The notes beneath the pieces were generated by a model. It saw only the letters and a list, made by a program, of their open reading frames with translations. It did no database searches and was not told the DNA's origin. DNA of 64,000 nt from Pseudarthrobacter chlorophenolicus A6. Lineage in GTDB: Bacteria; Actinomycetota; Actinomycetes; Actinomycetales; Micrococcaceae. The DNA is taken from positions 4,075,942 to 4,139,941 of the forward strand of contig NC_011886.1 of NCBI RefSeq assembly GCF_000022025.1. Reading direction: 5' to 3'. This document shows, piece by piece, positions 24,584-33,999 of this stretch; positions within the stretch are counted from its first letter, which is position 1, and the number at the start of each line of letters is the position of its first letter. A program made the position numbers and the translations under genes.

Positions 24584-26080
24584 ATGACAGATACAACAAG
24601 CACCCTGTTCATCAACGGCTCGTGGGAGGCCGCCGCGTCCGGCGCCGTCCGTGAAATCCGCAATCCGGCCGACGGCGAACTGGTCGCCACGGTGTCCGAG
24701 GCCGGCCGGGCGGACGCGGAGCGTGCCATCTCAGCCGCCCGTGCCGCCTTCGACTCCGGCGTCTGGTCCGGCGTCCCGGCCCCTGAACGGGGCGCTTTCC
24801 TGCTCAAGGTTGCCGCCGGTCTCCGCGAGCGCCGCGAGAAGTTCGCCCGCGCGGAATCGCTGGACACCGGCAAGCGGATGGTGGAAAGCCGCATCGACAT
24901 GGATGACATCGCCGCGTGCTTCGAGTACTTCGGCAGGCTCGCCGGGCAGCAGGCCGGCCGTTTGGTGGACGCCGGGGATCCCGCCGTCGTCAGCCGGATC
25001 GCCTACGAACCCGTGGGCGTCTGCGGCCTGATCACGCCCTGGAACTATCCGCTCCTGCAGGCAGCCTGGAAGATCGCCCCGGCCCTGGCCGCCGGCTGCA
25101 CCTTCGTCCTGAAACCCTCCGAACTGACCCCTTCCACCAGCATCCTGGCCATGCAGCTGCTGCACGACCTCGGCCTGCCGGGCGGCGTGGCCAACCTCGT
25201 CACCGGGACCGGCCCCGAGGCGGGCGCACCCCTTTCGGAACACCCCGCCGTCGACCTGGTCTCCTTCACCGGCGGCCTGGAAACCGGCAAGCGCATCGCC
25301 GCCGCCGCTGCAGGCACCGTCAAGAAAGTGGCGCTGGAGCTCGGCGGCAAAAACCCCAACGTGGTGTTCGCGGACGCCGACTTCGATGCCGCCGTCGACA
25401 ACGCGCTAAACGGCGCCTTCGTCCACTCGGGCCAGGTCTGCTCCGCCGGGGCCAGGCTGGTGGTGGAGGAATCCATCGCCGAACGTTTCGTGGACGAACT
25501 GGTCCGTCGCGCGCAGGGCATCCGGCTGGGCGGGCCCTTCGACGAGAACGCCGAATCCGGGCCGCTGATCTCCGCCGCCCACCGGGACAAGGTCAACGCC
25601 TACGTCCAGCGCGGCGTCGAGGAGGGCGCGCGGCTCCGCACCGGCGGCGCGGAACCCACAGGCGAGAAGTACGACGCCGGCTTCTACTACCAGCCCACCG
25701 TCCTGGACCGCGTCACCCGGGGAATGTCCGTGGTCACCGACGAGGCGTTCGGCCCGGTGGTCACCGTGGAAACGTTCCGCACCGAGGACGAAGCCGTGGC
25801 CACCGCCAACGACACCGTCTACGGCCTGGCCGGCGCCGTCTGGACCCAGGACGCCGGCAAGGCCCAGCGGGTGGCCGGCAGGCTCCGGCACGGCACCATC
25901 TGGATCAACGACTACCACCCCTACCTCCCCCAGGCCGAGTGGGGCGGCTTCGGCCAGTCCGGCGTCGGCCGCGAGCTCGGCCCCACCGGCCTGGCCGAAT
26001 ACCAGGAAGCCAAGCACATCTACCAGAACACCAGCCCCCAGATCACCGGCTGGTTCGCTGACCACAGCAAGGAGAACTAG
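24584..26080 (+). CDS. betB: Betaine aldehyde dehydrogenase
   Basis: The 498-aa aldehyde dehydrogenase oxidises betaine aldehyde to glycine betaine with NAD(P)+. Visible motifs are GLITPWNYPLLQAAWKIAPA (cofactor and oxyanion Asn), the general base in VALELGGKNPN, and nucleophile Cys in HSGQVCSAGARL. The C-terminal WGGFGQSGVGRELG is typical of the BetB group. ATG 24584 has GGGAG 7-11 nt upstream. Its stop is immediately followed by the betA start. The identity is supported mainly by pairing with a choline dehydrogenase-like gene and a BetI-like regulator; alone it could be another ALDH. Confidence 0.88.
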   Translation: MTDTTSTLFINGSWEAAASGAVREIRNPADGELVATVSEAGRADAERAISAARAAFDSGVWSGVPAPERGAFLLKVAAGLRERREKFARAESLDTGKRMVESRIDMDDIAACFEYFGRLAGQQAGRLVDAGDPAVVSRIAYEPVGVCGLITPWNYPLLQAAWKIAPALAAGCTFVLKPSELTPSTSILAMQLLHDLGLPGGVANLVTGTGPEAGAPLSEHPAVDLVSFTGGLETGKRIAAAAAGTVKKVALELGGKNPNVVFADADFDAAVDNALNGAFVHSGQVCSAGARLVVEESIAERFVDELVRRAQGIRLGGPFDENAESGPLISAAHRDKVNAYVQRGVEEGARLRTGGAEPTGEKYDAGFYYQPTVLDRVTRGMSVVTDEAFGPVVTVETFRTEDEAVATANDTVYGLAGAVWTQDAGKAQRVAGRLRHGTIWINDYHPYLPQAEWGGFGQSGVGRELGPTGLAEYQEAKHIYQNTSPQITGWFADHSKEN

Positions 26081-27721
26081 ATGCACATCGACAACATCGA
26101 GAACCTCAGCGATCGCGGATTCGACTACGTCGTCATCGGCGGAGGGTCAGCCGGCGCCGCCGTGGCCGCACGGCTGAGCGAGGATCCGGACGTGTCCGTT
26201 GCGCTGGTGGAGGCCGGCCCGGACGACCGGAACATCCCCGAGATCCTGCAGCTGGACCGCTGGATGGAGCTGCTGGAATCCGGGTACGACTGGGACTACC
26301 CCATCGAGCCGCAGGAGAACGGCAACTCCTTCATGCGGCACGCGCGGGCCAAGGTGATGGGCGGGTGCTCCAGCCACAACTCCTGCATCGCCTTCTGGGC
26401 CCCGCGCGAGGACCTGGACGAATGGGAGTCCAAGTACGGCGCCACCGGCTGGAACGCCGCCAACGCCTGGCCGCTGTACAAGCGGCTGGAAACCAACCAG
26501 GACGCCGGTCCGGACGCACCCCACCACGGGGACTCCGGCCCCGTGCACCTGATGAACGTGCCCCCGGCGGATCCTTCCGGCGTCGCCCTCCTGGACGCCT
26601 GCGAAGAGGCCGGCATTCCCCGCGCCAGGTTCAACACCGGCACCACCGTGGTCAACGGCGCCAACTTCTTCCAGATCAACCGGCGCGGGGACGGCACCCG
26701 CTCCTCCAGCTCGGTGTCCTACATCCACCCCATCATCGAGCGGGACAACTTCACCCTGCTGACCGGCCTCCGCGCCCGCCAACTGGTGTTCGATGCGGAC
26801 AAGCGGTGCACCGGCGTGGAGGTGGTGGACGGCGCATTCGGCCGCACCCACCGGCTCACCGCACGGCACGAAGTCATCCTGTCCACCGGCGCCATTGATT
26901 CGCCCAAGCTGCTCATGCTCTCCGGCATCGGCCCGGCCGAACACCTGGCCCAGCACGGCATCGAGGTGCTGGTGGACTCCCCCGGCGTGGGCGAAAACCT
27001 GCAGGACCATCCGGAGGGCGTGGTGCAGTTCGAGGCGAAGCAGCCCATGGTGCAGACATCCACCCAGTGGTGGGAGATCGGGATCTTCACGCCCACGGAG
27101 GACGGCCTGGACCGGCCCGACCTGATGATGCACTACGGCTCGGTTCCGTTCGACATGAACACGCTGCGCCACGGCTACCCCACCACGGAGAACGGCTTCA
27201 GCCTCACCCCGAACGTCACCCACGCCCGCTCCCGCGGCACCGTACGGCTGCGCAGCCGCGACTTCCGCGACAAGCCCATGGTGGATCCGCGGTACTTCAC
27301 CGACCCCGAGGGCCACGACATGCGCGTCATGGTGGCCGGGATCCGCAAGGCGCGCGAGATCGCCGCCCAGCCCGCCATGTCCGCCTGGACCGGCCGGGAG
27401 CTCTCGCCGGGCGTCGGGGCGCAGACGGATGAGGAACTGCAGGACTACATCCGCAAGACCCACAACACCGTGTACCACCCGGTGGGCACAGTCCGGATGG
27501 GAGCGGACGACGACGGCATGTCACCTTTGGATGCGCGCTTGCGGGTCAAGGGGGTCACCGGACTCCGGGTCGCCGATGCGTCCGTCATGCCCGAGCACGT
27601 CACGGTCAACCCGAACATCACGGTGATGATGATCGGCGAGCGCTGTGCCGATCTCATCAAGGCGGACTATGCCGGAGCTGACGCCCTGGAAGAGAAGGAG
27701 CTCACCACGTCCTTCGCCTAA
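26081..27721 (+). CDS. betA: Choline dehydrogenase (GMC oxidoreductase)
   Basis: The 546-aa FAD enzyme oxidises choline to betaine aldehyde. It has the GMC N-terminal dinucleotide motif VVIGGGSAGAAVAARLSEDP, the PROSITE-type ARAKVMGGCSSHNSCIAFWA, and the second signature STGAIDSPKLLMLSGIGPAE. The catalytic His-Asn pair is seen in NTVYHPVGTVRMG and EHVTVNPNITVMMIGER. ATG 26081 directly abuts the betB stop, so it is in the same operon. Other alcohol substrates are possible for GMC enzymes, but the context strongly favours choline. Confidence 0.9.
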   Translation: MHIDNIENLSDRGFDYVVIGGGSAGAAVAARLSEDPDVSVALVEAGPDDRNIPEILQLDRWMELLESGYDWDYPIEPQENGNSFMRHARAKVMGGCSSHNSCIAFWAPREDLDEWESKYGATGWNAANAWPLYKRLETNQDAGPDAPHHGDSGPVHLMNVPPADPSGVALLDACEEAGIPRARFNTGTTVVNGANFFQINRRGDGTRSSSSVSYIHPIIERDNFTLLTGLRARQLVFDADKRCTGVEVVDGAFGRTHRLTARHEVILSTGAIDSPKLLMLSGIGPAEHLAQHGIEVLVDSPGVGENLQDHPEGVVQFEAKQPMVQTSTQWWEIGIFTPTEDGLDRPDLMMHYGSVPFDMNTLRHGYPTTENGFSLTPNVTHARSRGTVRLRSRDFRDKPMVDPRYFTDPEGHDMRVMVAGIRKAREIAAQPAMSAWTGRELSPGVGAQTDEELQDYIRKTHNTVYHPVGTVRMGADDDGMSPLDARLRVKGVTGLRVADASVMPEHVTVNPNITVMMIGERCADLIKADYAGADALEEKELTTSFA

Positions 27722-27730
27722 GCGGCAGGA

Positions 27731-27764
27731 AGGGGGGCGGCGTTCCCAACAGCGCCGGCCCCCT
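27731..27764 (+). terminator. Intercistronic hairpin between betA and permease
   Basis: Twelve-base arms (27731-27742 and 27753-27764) pair with one mismatch around a 10-nt loop. There is no U tract, so it is more likely to modulate or stabilise the mRNA 3' end than to terminate fully. Confidence 0.5.
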
Positions 27765-27833
27765 CAGAACGTTTATCCCGCCGCACCCCAGGGCGGCCGA
27801 TCCCATCGTGCTTTTCTGATTTAGGAGTCCACA

Positions 27834-29450
27834 GTGGAACCCAGCAAGAGTATTGATTCAAGCGGCATGGACGAATTCGGCTATACCCAGACCCTGGACC
27901 GGAGCATCGGCAAGTTTGCCAGCTTCGCTGCAGGCGTCAGCTACATCTCCATCCTCACCGGCGTCTTCCAGCTGTTCTATTTCGGTTTTTCCATGGCCGG
28001 CCCCGCCTACGCGTGGTCCTGGCCCATCGTGTTCGTGGGCCAGCTGATGGTGGCCCTGTGCTTCGCCGAGCTTGCCGGCCGGTATCCGGTGGCCGGCTCG
28101 GTCTACAACTGGGCCAAGCGGCTGGCGTCCGGGACGTCGTCCTGGCTGGCCGGCTGGCTGCTGCTGCTCTCGTCCATCATGGCCCTGGGGTCGGTGGCGC
28201 TGGCACTGCAGATCACGCTGCCGCAGCTCTGGTCCGGCTTCCAGTTCGTCGGTGACGGTACCGGCCCGTACGACTTCGCCATGAACGGCGTGGTGCTGGC
28301 CACCATCATGATCACTATCTCCACCCTGATCAACGCCTTCGGTGTGAAGCTCATGACGCGGATCAACAGCATCGGCGTCTTCGTGGAGCTGGTGGCGGCG
28401 GTGCTGCTGATCCTCGCCCTCGGCTGGCACGTGGTGCGCGGCCCGGAAGTCTTCTTCGACACGGCCGGCTTCGGCGAAGGGCACGACCTCGGCTTCTTCG
28501 GTGTCTTCCTGATCGGGGCCATGGCCTCCGGCTACGTCATGTACGGCTTCGACACCGCCAGCTCGTTGGGCGAGGAGACCAAAGACCCCAAGAAGACGGC
28601 ACCCAAGGCCATCCTCCGGGCGGTCACGGCGTCCTTCCTCCTTGGCGGCCTGATCCTGCTGTTCGGCATCCTTGCAGCCCCGGACCTCACCGATCCCAAG
28701 GTGGGAGCGGCCGACGGCGGGTTGCAGCACATCGTGCTCAGCGTCCTGGGTGGTCCGTTCGGCAAGGCGTTCCTGGCCTGCATCGTGGTGGCGGTGGTGG
28801 TGTGCACCCTTGCCGTCCACGCGGCTGCGATCCGGATGATGTTCGCCATGGCCCGGGACAACAACCTGCCGTTCAGCCGGCAGCTCAGCAAGGTGGACCC
28901 GGTCCGCCGCACCCCCACCGTGGCCGCCATTGTCATCGGCATCCTGGCGGTCCTCCCGCTGCTGATCAACGTGATGCAGCCGGCCATCTTCACCATCCTG
29001 TCCAGCATCAGCATCGTCCTGATCTATTTGTCCTACCTGCTGGTGACGGTTCCCCTGCTGCGCAAGCGGCTCCTGAAGAAGTGGCCGCTGGCCGATGCCG
29101 ACGGCGCCGAGCCGGGGTTCTGCATGGGCAAGTGGGGGCTTCCGGTGAACATCCTCGCGGTTCTGTGGGGTGGTGCCATGACCGTGAACCTGATCTGGCC
29201 CCGGCCGGAGATCTACAACTCGGTGCCGCCCTTCGAGTGGTACCTCCAATGGGGCGGGGTCCTCTTTGTCGCCGCAGTGACCGGCGGCGGGGCCCTGCTG
29301 TACCGGCTGAAGATCCGGCACCAGACGGGCGTGCTGGCCGAGCACGCCGCCGCGGTGGCGGCCCACCCGTCCGCAGGCCCGGCTGTGGACGCTGCCCCGG
29401 CTGGCCCTGCTCCGGCTGAGGAAGGAGCCGTAGCGGTCAAGGTGCCCTAG
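27834..29450 (+). CDS. APC-superfamily permease, likely choline/betaine or amino acid importer
   Basis: The 538-aa protein has about 12 predicted helices with the amino acid/choline transporter pattern: YISILTGVFQLFYFGFSMAG, ELAGRYPVAGSVYNWAKRL, MYGFDTASSLGEETKDPKKT, and AIRMMFAMARDNNLPFS. This pattern is close to bacterial ACT-type permeases. The C-terminus is a hydrophilic Ala/Pro-rich tail. GTG at 27834 has AGGAG 7-11 nt before it. It follows betA and ends before a strong terminator, so it probably imports choline or betaine for this pathway. Confidence 0.83.
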   Translation: MEPSKSIDSSGMDEFGYTQTLDRSIGKFASFAAGVSYISILTGVFQLFYFGFSMAGPAYAWSWPIVFVGQLMVALCFAELAGRYPVAGSVYNWAKRLASGTSSWLAGWLLLLSSIMALGSVALALQITLPQLWSGFQFVGDGTGPYDFAMNGVVLATIMITISTLINAFGVKLMTRINSIGVFVELVAAVLLILALGWHVVRGPEVFFDTAGFGEGHDLGFFGVFLIGAMASGYVMYGFDTASSLGEETKDPKKTAPKAILRAVTASFLLGGLILLFGILAAPDLTDPKVGAADGGLQHIVLSVLGGPFGKAFLACIVVAVVVCTLAVHAAAIRMMFAMARDNNLPFSRQLSKVDPVRRTPTVAAIVIGILAVLPLLINVMQPAIFTILSSISIVLIYLSYLLVTVPLLRKRLLKKWPLADADGAEPGFCMGKWGLPVNILAVLWGGAMTVNLIWPRPEIYNSVPPFEWYLQWGGVLFVAAVTGGGALLYRLKIRHQTGVLAEHAAAVAAHPSAGPAVDAAPAGPAPAEEGAVAVKVP

Positions 29451-29482
29451 ACGGCGCCACTGCTTGTTGCACAACGCACAGA

Positions 29483-29525
29483 GAAGGGCCGACGACGGCA
29501 CCCGCCATGCCGTCGTCGGCCCTTC
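29483..29525 (+). terminator. Terminator of the bet operon
   Basis: A perfect 18-bp stem (GAAGGGCCGACGACGGCA / TGCCGTCGTCGGCCCTTC) has a 7-nt loop. Its stem matches the terminator after fdhA at 34000-34048 almost base for base. Confidence 0.88.
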
Positions 29526-29916
29526 CGTGCTGCCCATGTACTGAACGGATTCCGGCGACTTTTTTACGTCGCCGCCAGAGCGCCCGGCAGCCCAATCAGC
29601 CGCCATGCCGCGGCCGCCTCACGCGCCACGGTGTCAAGACATTTCCGAGGCTCCGGCCGGGCATCCGTAACTACTTGACAGTCGGCGTGGCATACGTCAC
29701 GCTGTTGCACATCATGATTGTTGTTGCGTAAGACGCATGCGGAAGGACCCAAACATGGAGATGCTTGCCACAAGCTCAATCCGTACGCCGGGCCTTCTTC
29801 CGCATCGATCCTCCCCCACCGCGTAACGGCGACATTCCCGACACCGCGAGTTGCCTCCACCAACTCCGTAGTCTCCCCACCAACCGCATACTTACCCAGC
29901 CTCCCGGGAGGAAAAA
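29526..29916 (+). other. Intergenic region upstream of gbcA
   Basis: About 390 bp without a convincing gene. It has a TTGACA box (about 29674-29679) without a good -10 at 17 bp, and a small dyad TGCGT-AAG-ACGCA at 29725-29737 that could be an operator. GGGAGG before 29917 is the gbcA ribosome site. No riboswitch fold was recognised. Confidence 0.45.
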
Positions 29917-31221
29917 ATGACTGCTCCAGTGAACGTGCCCCTCAACACACGCGGAAAACTCGCCTCATCACTGCCTGCAGAGCAGCAGGCAGAGATCGCT
30001 GCTCTGTTCGAGTTCCGGCGCACGGGCTACTCCCTCGACGCCCCCTTCTACACTGACCCGACGATCTTCAAGATCGACATGGAGGCCATCTTCGGCCAGC
30101 ACTGGATCTTTGCCGGCAGCGTTGCCGAGCTGCCCGAGCCAGGCGACTACATCACCGTCGACTACGGCCCCTACTCCCTGATCGTGCTGCGCAACGATGA
30201 CGGCGGCGTCAACGTCCTGCACAACGTGTGCCGCCACCGCGGTGCCCGCGTCCTGACCGAAGCCACCGGTTCCACCGGAAACCTGGTCTGCGGCTACCAC
30301 TCCTGGACTTACTCCCCCGAGGGCAACCTGATCCACGCCTCCGCTCCCGGCGAGGCCAAGTTCGACAAGAACTGCTTCGCCCTGAAGAAGGCCCACAGCC
30401 GCGAGGTTGCCGGCCTCATCTTCGTCTGCATCGCTGACGAACCGCCAACAGACTTCGATGAGACCTCGAAGATCTTCGAGCCCTACCTGGCGCCGCACGA
30501 CCTGTCCAAGACGAAGATTGCCTACCAGCAGAACATCATCGAAGAGGGCAACTGGAAGCTCGTCATGGAGAACAACCGTGAGTGCTACCACTGCGACGGG
30601 CACCCGGAACTCGCCTGCTCCCTCTTCCCCACCTGGGGCCTGACGGAAGGCCTGATCCCCACCCACCTCGAGGAGGTCTGGGAACGCAACAAAGAAGCAC
30701 AGTCCTCGCTCGAGGAGCGGTGCCGCCGCTACGGCCTCCCCTACGAGGTGGTCGAGGAACTGGACACCCGCATCGCGGGCATCCGGATCTCCCGCGAATC
30801 CCTTGACGGAGAAGGCGAATCCTTCTCGGCCGACGGGCGCCGGCTCTCCAAGAAGCTGCTCGGTGACTTGCGGGACTTCCGCCTGGGCCGCTGCTCCATG
30901 CACCTGCAGCCCAACAGCTGGTTCCACTTTCAGAGCGACCACGTCATCACCTTCGGCGTCTTCCCCATCAATGAACACCAGACCCTGGTCCGCACCACCT
31001 GGCTGGTAGCTGACGACGCCGTGGAAGGCGTCGACTACGACCGTGAGAAGCTGACCTACACCTGGGAGCAGACCAACATCCAGGACAAGGCGTTCGTGGA
31101 ACTCTGCCAGCAGGGTGCAGCCAGCCCCGCCTACGAGCCCGGCCCGTACATGAAGAGCGAATACCAGGTTGAGGCCTTCATCAACTGGTACACGCAGCGG
31201 GTGCAGGAGCACTTGGCATGA
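29917..31221 (+). CDS. gbcA: Glycine betaine monooxygenase, Rieske oxygenase subunit
   Basis: The 434-aa Rieske non-haem iron oxygenase demethylates glycine betaine to dimethylglycine, releasing formaldehyde. The [2Fe-2S] ligands are Cys105/His107 (CRHRG) and Cys125/His128 (CGYHSW). The mononuclear iron site lies around ENNRECYHCDGHPEL. The ATG at 29917 has GGGAGG 7-12 nt upstream. Its stop overlaps the reductase gene by 4 nt (ATGA). It closely resembles GbcA-type oxygenases; carnitine or stachydrine oxygenases are alternatives, but the bet genes and fdhA favour betaine. Confidence 0.9.
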   Translation: MTAPVNVPLNTRGKLASSLPAEQQAEIAALFEFRRTGYSLDAPFYTDPTIFKIDMEAIFGQHWIFAGSVAELPEPGDYITVDYGPYSLIVLRNDDGGVNVLHNVCRHRGARVLTEATGSTGNLVCGYHSWTYSPEGNLIHASAPGEAKFDKNCFALKKAHSREVAGLIFVCIADEPPTDFDETSKIFEPYLAPHDLSKTKIAYQQNIIEEGNWKLVMENNRECYHCDGHPELACSLFPTWGLTEGLIPTHLEEVWERNKEAQSSLEERCRRYGLPYEVVEELDTRIAGIRISRESLDGEGESFSADGRRLSKKLLGDLRDFRLGRCSMHLQPNSWFHFQSDHVITFGVFPINEHQTLVRTTWLVADDAVEGVDYDREKLTYTWEQTNIQDKAFVELCQQGAASPAYEPGPYMKSEYQVEAFINWYTQRVQEHLA

Positions 31222-32624
31222 TTGACGTTGCCCTGACTGAGACGCCAGTCCAGGAACCGCAGCGTATCCGCGGCCTTGAAATGCCGTGGAACCGGGTCAT
31301 GGGCAGCCTCGAAGGACCCGCCAGCGCAGCCAAGGCCCTGGGTCCGTGGCATCCGCAGGAGTTCATGGCCGAATGCGTCGAGACCGTTCCCGAAGCGGGC
31401 GGCATGATGACGTTCGTGTTCCGCCGCTGCGACGGGGCGCCCCTGGCGTTCCGCGCGGGCCAGTACGTGAACATTGCCTTCCCCGTGAACGGCGAAGACC
31501 AGGAACCGGTGGACCGCAGCTACTCGCTGTCCAGTTCACCCACGGAGCCGTGGACCTTCAGCGTCACCGTCAAGAAGGACGCCGGCGGACTGGTTTCACC
31601 GTGGGTGCATGAGAACGTCAGGCCCGGTACGGTCCTGGACATGCTGGGCCCCGTGGGCGCGTTCCACCTGCCTGATGCGGACCGGCGCGCACGGTACCTT
31701 TTCCTGGCGGCCGGCGCGGGCATCACGCCGATCATGTCGATGCTGCGGACCATTCACGACCTGCCCGGGACCGCTGACGTGGTGGTCCTCTACCACGGTG
31801 CGGAAGCCGGAGGCTTTGCCTTCCACAAGGAGCTGGCCTACATCGCGTCCGTGGACTCGCGCGTCAAGGTCTTCTACGCCCTGGGTGACCGCGGCCTGCC
31901 CGAGGAGTGGGAAGGGTTCAAGGGCCGGTTGTCCGCGGCGATGATCGACGAGGTGGCTCCCGACGCCAACGGCCGGCAGGTCTACGCCTGCGGCCCGGAG
32001 GGTTACCTGAACACCGCTACCGAGCTGCTCAAGAAGGTAGGCGTCGACGATACCTCCATCTACATGGAGTTCTTCTCGGGTGACCGGCAGACCCTCCTGG
32101 AGTACCAGGCGGAGCTGGCGCTGGCAGCGGACATTGCCGAAGAAATCGCCGAGGAGATCGCCGATTCCGCCGAGGACTACTACGAAAGCCAGCCTGCGGC
32201 GTTCGGCATGTACGAGCCGGGCTACGACGAGGACGGTACGCTGCAGGCCACCGGCATGCCGCTTGAAGCGGTGGACCCGGACGCTCCGGCCGCAGAGACC
32301 ACCGGCACCACGCCCGAAACCAGCGCACCCGACGCGTCCAACTTCGACACCGTGGGAACCGGCAGCCTAACGCTGTCCTTCATGCGCACCGGCATCAATG
32401 TGCGGATCGACCCGGAGCTCCCCATCCTCGAGGTGGCACAGCGTGCGGGTGTCCGGATCGGCGCCAACTGCAAGGAGGGCATGTGCGGTTCCTGCAAGGT
32501 GGTCAAGCTGTCCGGTGAGGTGGACATGAACCACCAGGGCGGCATCCGCAAGCGGGAAATCGACGCCGGCAAGTTCCTGCCTTGCTGCTCCACCGCGCGC
32601 ACGGACATGGTCATCGACGCGTAG
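31218..32624 (+). CDS. gbcB: Glycine betaine monooxygenase, reductase subunit (FNR-ferredoxin)
   Basis: The 468-aa electron carrier passes NAD(P)H electrons to GbcA. The N-terminal FAD domain has DRSYSLSS, the NAD domain has FLAAGAGITPIMSMLRTI and CGPEGY, and the C-terminal plant-type [2Fe-2S] ferredoxin has CKEGMCGSCKVVKL plus a last Cys in FLPCC. The two halves are joined by an unusually long, acidic, low-complexity linker of about 90 residues rich in Glu, Asp, Ala and Thr (about 292-381). It overlaps gbcA by 4 nt, so the oxygenase and reductase are coupled. Confidence 0.9.
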   Translation: MIDVALTETPVQEPQRIRGLEMPWNRVMGSLEGPASAAKALGPWHPQEFMAECVETVPEAGGMMTFVFRRCDGAPLAFRAGQYVNIAFPVNGEDQEPVDRSYSLSSSPTEPWTFSVTVKKDAGGLVSPWVHENVRPGTVLDMLGPVGAFHLPDADRRARYLFLAAGAGITPIMSMLRTIHDLPGTADVVVLYHGAEAGGFAFHKELAYIASVDSRVKVFYALGDRGLPEEWEGFKGRLSAAMIDEVAPDANGRQVYACGPEGYLNTATELLKKVGVDDTSIYMEFFSGDRQTLLEYQAELALAADIAEEIAEEIADSAEDYYESQPAAFGMYEPGYDEDGTLQATGMPLEAVDPDAPAAETTGTTPETSAPDASNFDTVGTGSLTLSFMRTGINVRIDPELPILEVAQRAGVRIGANCKEGMCGSCKVVKLSGEVDMNHQGGIRKREIDAGKFLPCCSTARTDMVIDA

Positions 32625-32686
32625 CCCCCGCTGCGCCCATCCATGACTGAACCCGAACCGCTGCACCAAAACTGCCAATAGCTGTC

Positions 32687-32728
32687 CCACGGAAGGTCTG
32701 ATGCAACCAAGCGTCAGGCCTTCCGTGG
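32687..32728 (+). terminator. Long intercistronic hairpin between gbcB and fdhA
   Basis: An 18-bp stem with two G-T pairs (CCACGGAAGGTCTGATGC / GCGTCAGGCCTTCCGTGG) has a 6-nt AACCAA loop. No U tract follows. It may partly terminate transcription or stabilise the gbcAB mRNA, leaving fdhA expression separately adjustable. Confidence 0.6.
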
Positions 32729-32759
32729 CAATCGGAACACCAACCAAAGGAGAACGCCC

Positions 32760-33971
32760 ATGTCAGGTAACAAAGCCGTTGCGTACAAGGAGCCCGGGGT
32801 CGTCGAAATCATCGACACCCCCTACCCCACCTTTGAACTGCAGGCCGGCCCCGGCGTCAACCCCATCAACGTTGGCCGGAAGGTCCCGCACGGGGTCATC
32901 CTGCGCACCGTGAGCACCAACATCTGCGGCTCGGACCAGCACATGGTCCGCGGCCGCACCACCGCCCCGGCCGGCCTCGTGCTGGGGCACGAAATCACCG
33001 GTGAAGTCATTGAGGCCGGGCCGGATGTCGAGTTCATCAAGGTGGGGGACATTGTCTCAGTCCCCTTCAACATCTCCTGCGGCCGCTGCCGGAACTGCAA
33101 GGAACGCAAGACCGGAATCTGCCTGAACGTGAACCCGGACCGTCCCGGTTCCGCCTATGGCTACGTGGACATGGGCGGCTGGGTGGGCGGCCAGGCCGAG
33201 TACGTGCTGGTCCCCTACGCCGACTGGAACCTGCTGCGGTTCCCTGACCGGGACCAGGCCCTTGAGAAGATCATGGACCTGACCATGCTCTCGGACATCC
33301 TGCCCACCGGCTTCCACGGCGCCGTCACCGCAGGCGTGGGCGTCGGTTCCACCGTGTACGTTGCCGGAGCGGGACCTGTGGGCCTCGCCGCCGCCGCCAG
33401 CGCCCAGCTGCTGGGTGCCGCGGTGGTCATCGTCGGTGACCTCAACGAGGACCGTCTGGCCCAGGCCCGGTCCTTCGGCTGCGAAACTGTCAACGTGGCC
33501 AACGGCGATCCCGCAGACCAGATCGAACAGATCCTCGGCGTCCGTGAAGTGGACTCCGGAATCGACGCGGTCGGTTTCGAAGCCCGCGGACACGGACACG
33601 GGGCGCAGGAAGCACCGGCCACGGTACTCAATTCGCTGATGGACCTCACCACCGCCGGCGGGTCCGTGGGCATCCCGGGCCTGTACGTCACCGGGGACCC
33701 GGGCGCCACGGACGAGGCCGCCAAGAAGGGCAGCCTGTCCCTCTCGCTGGGCACCGGCTGGGCAAAATCCCTCTCCTTCGCCACCGGCCAGTGCCCGGTG
33801 ATGAAGTACAACCGGCAGCTGATGATGGCCATCCTGCATGACCGGATCCACATCGCCAAGGCCGTCAACGCCACGGCCATCCCGCTGGAGGACGCACCCC
33901 GGGGTTACGCGGAGTTCGACGCCGGCGCAGCCACGAAGTACGTCCTGAACCCGAACGGCTACCTCAACTAA
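32760..33971 (+). CDS. fdhA: Glutathione-independent formaldehyde dehydrogenase
   Basis: The 403-aa zinc alcohol-dehydrogenase superfamily protein oxidises formaldehyde to formate with tightly bound NAD+. The catalytic zinc region is NICGSDQHMVRG with GHEITGEV. The structural zinc cysteines are in ISCGRCRNCKERKTGIC, and the Rossmann motif is VYVAGAGPVGLAAAASAQ. ATG 32760 has AAAGGAGA upstream. The long loop and LVIPY/ADWN-type region match the FdhA group of Pseudomonas. It lies just after gbcAB, whose reaction makes formaldehyde. Confidence 0.92.
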   Translation: MSGNKAVAYKEPGVVEIIDTPYPTFELQAGPGVNPINVGRKVPHGVILRTVSTNICGSDQHMVRGRTTAPAGLVLGHEITGEVIEAGPDVEFIKVGDIVSVPFNISCGRCRNCKERKTGICLNVNPDRPGSAYGYVDMGGWVGGQAEYVLVPYADWNLLRFPDRDQALEKIMDLTMLSDILPTGFHGAVTAGVGVGSTVYVAGAGPVGLAAAASAQLLGAAVVIVGDLNEDRLAQARSFGCETVNVANGDPADQIEQILGVREVDSGIDAVGFEARGHGHGAQEAPATVLNSLMDLTTAGGSVGIPGLYVTGDPGATDEAAKKGSLSLSLGTGWAKSLSFATGQCPVMKYNRQLMMAILHDRIHIAKAVNATAIPLEDAPRGYAEFDAGAATKYVLNPNGYLN

Positions 33972-33999
33972 GCCCACCCGGCTTAGGCCCCACGCAGCA

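Noticed and set aside
24349..24654. 101-aa frame in the betB leader
   Set aside because: It is Pro/Arg/Ala-rich, has no ribosome site and runs into betB; it is better read as C-rich leader sequence.
29526..29916. Gap upstream of gbcA considered for a glycine-type riboswitch
   Set aside because: I could not trace the conserved cores of any riboswitch class; only a small dyad and a TTGACA box are visible.
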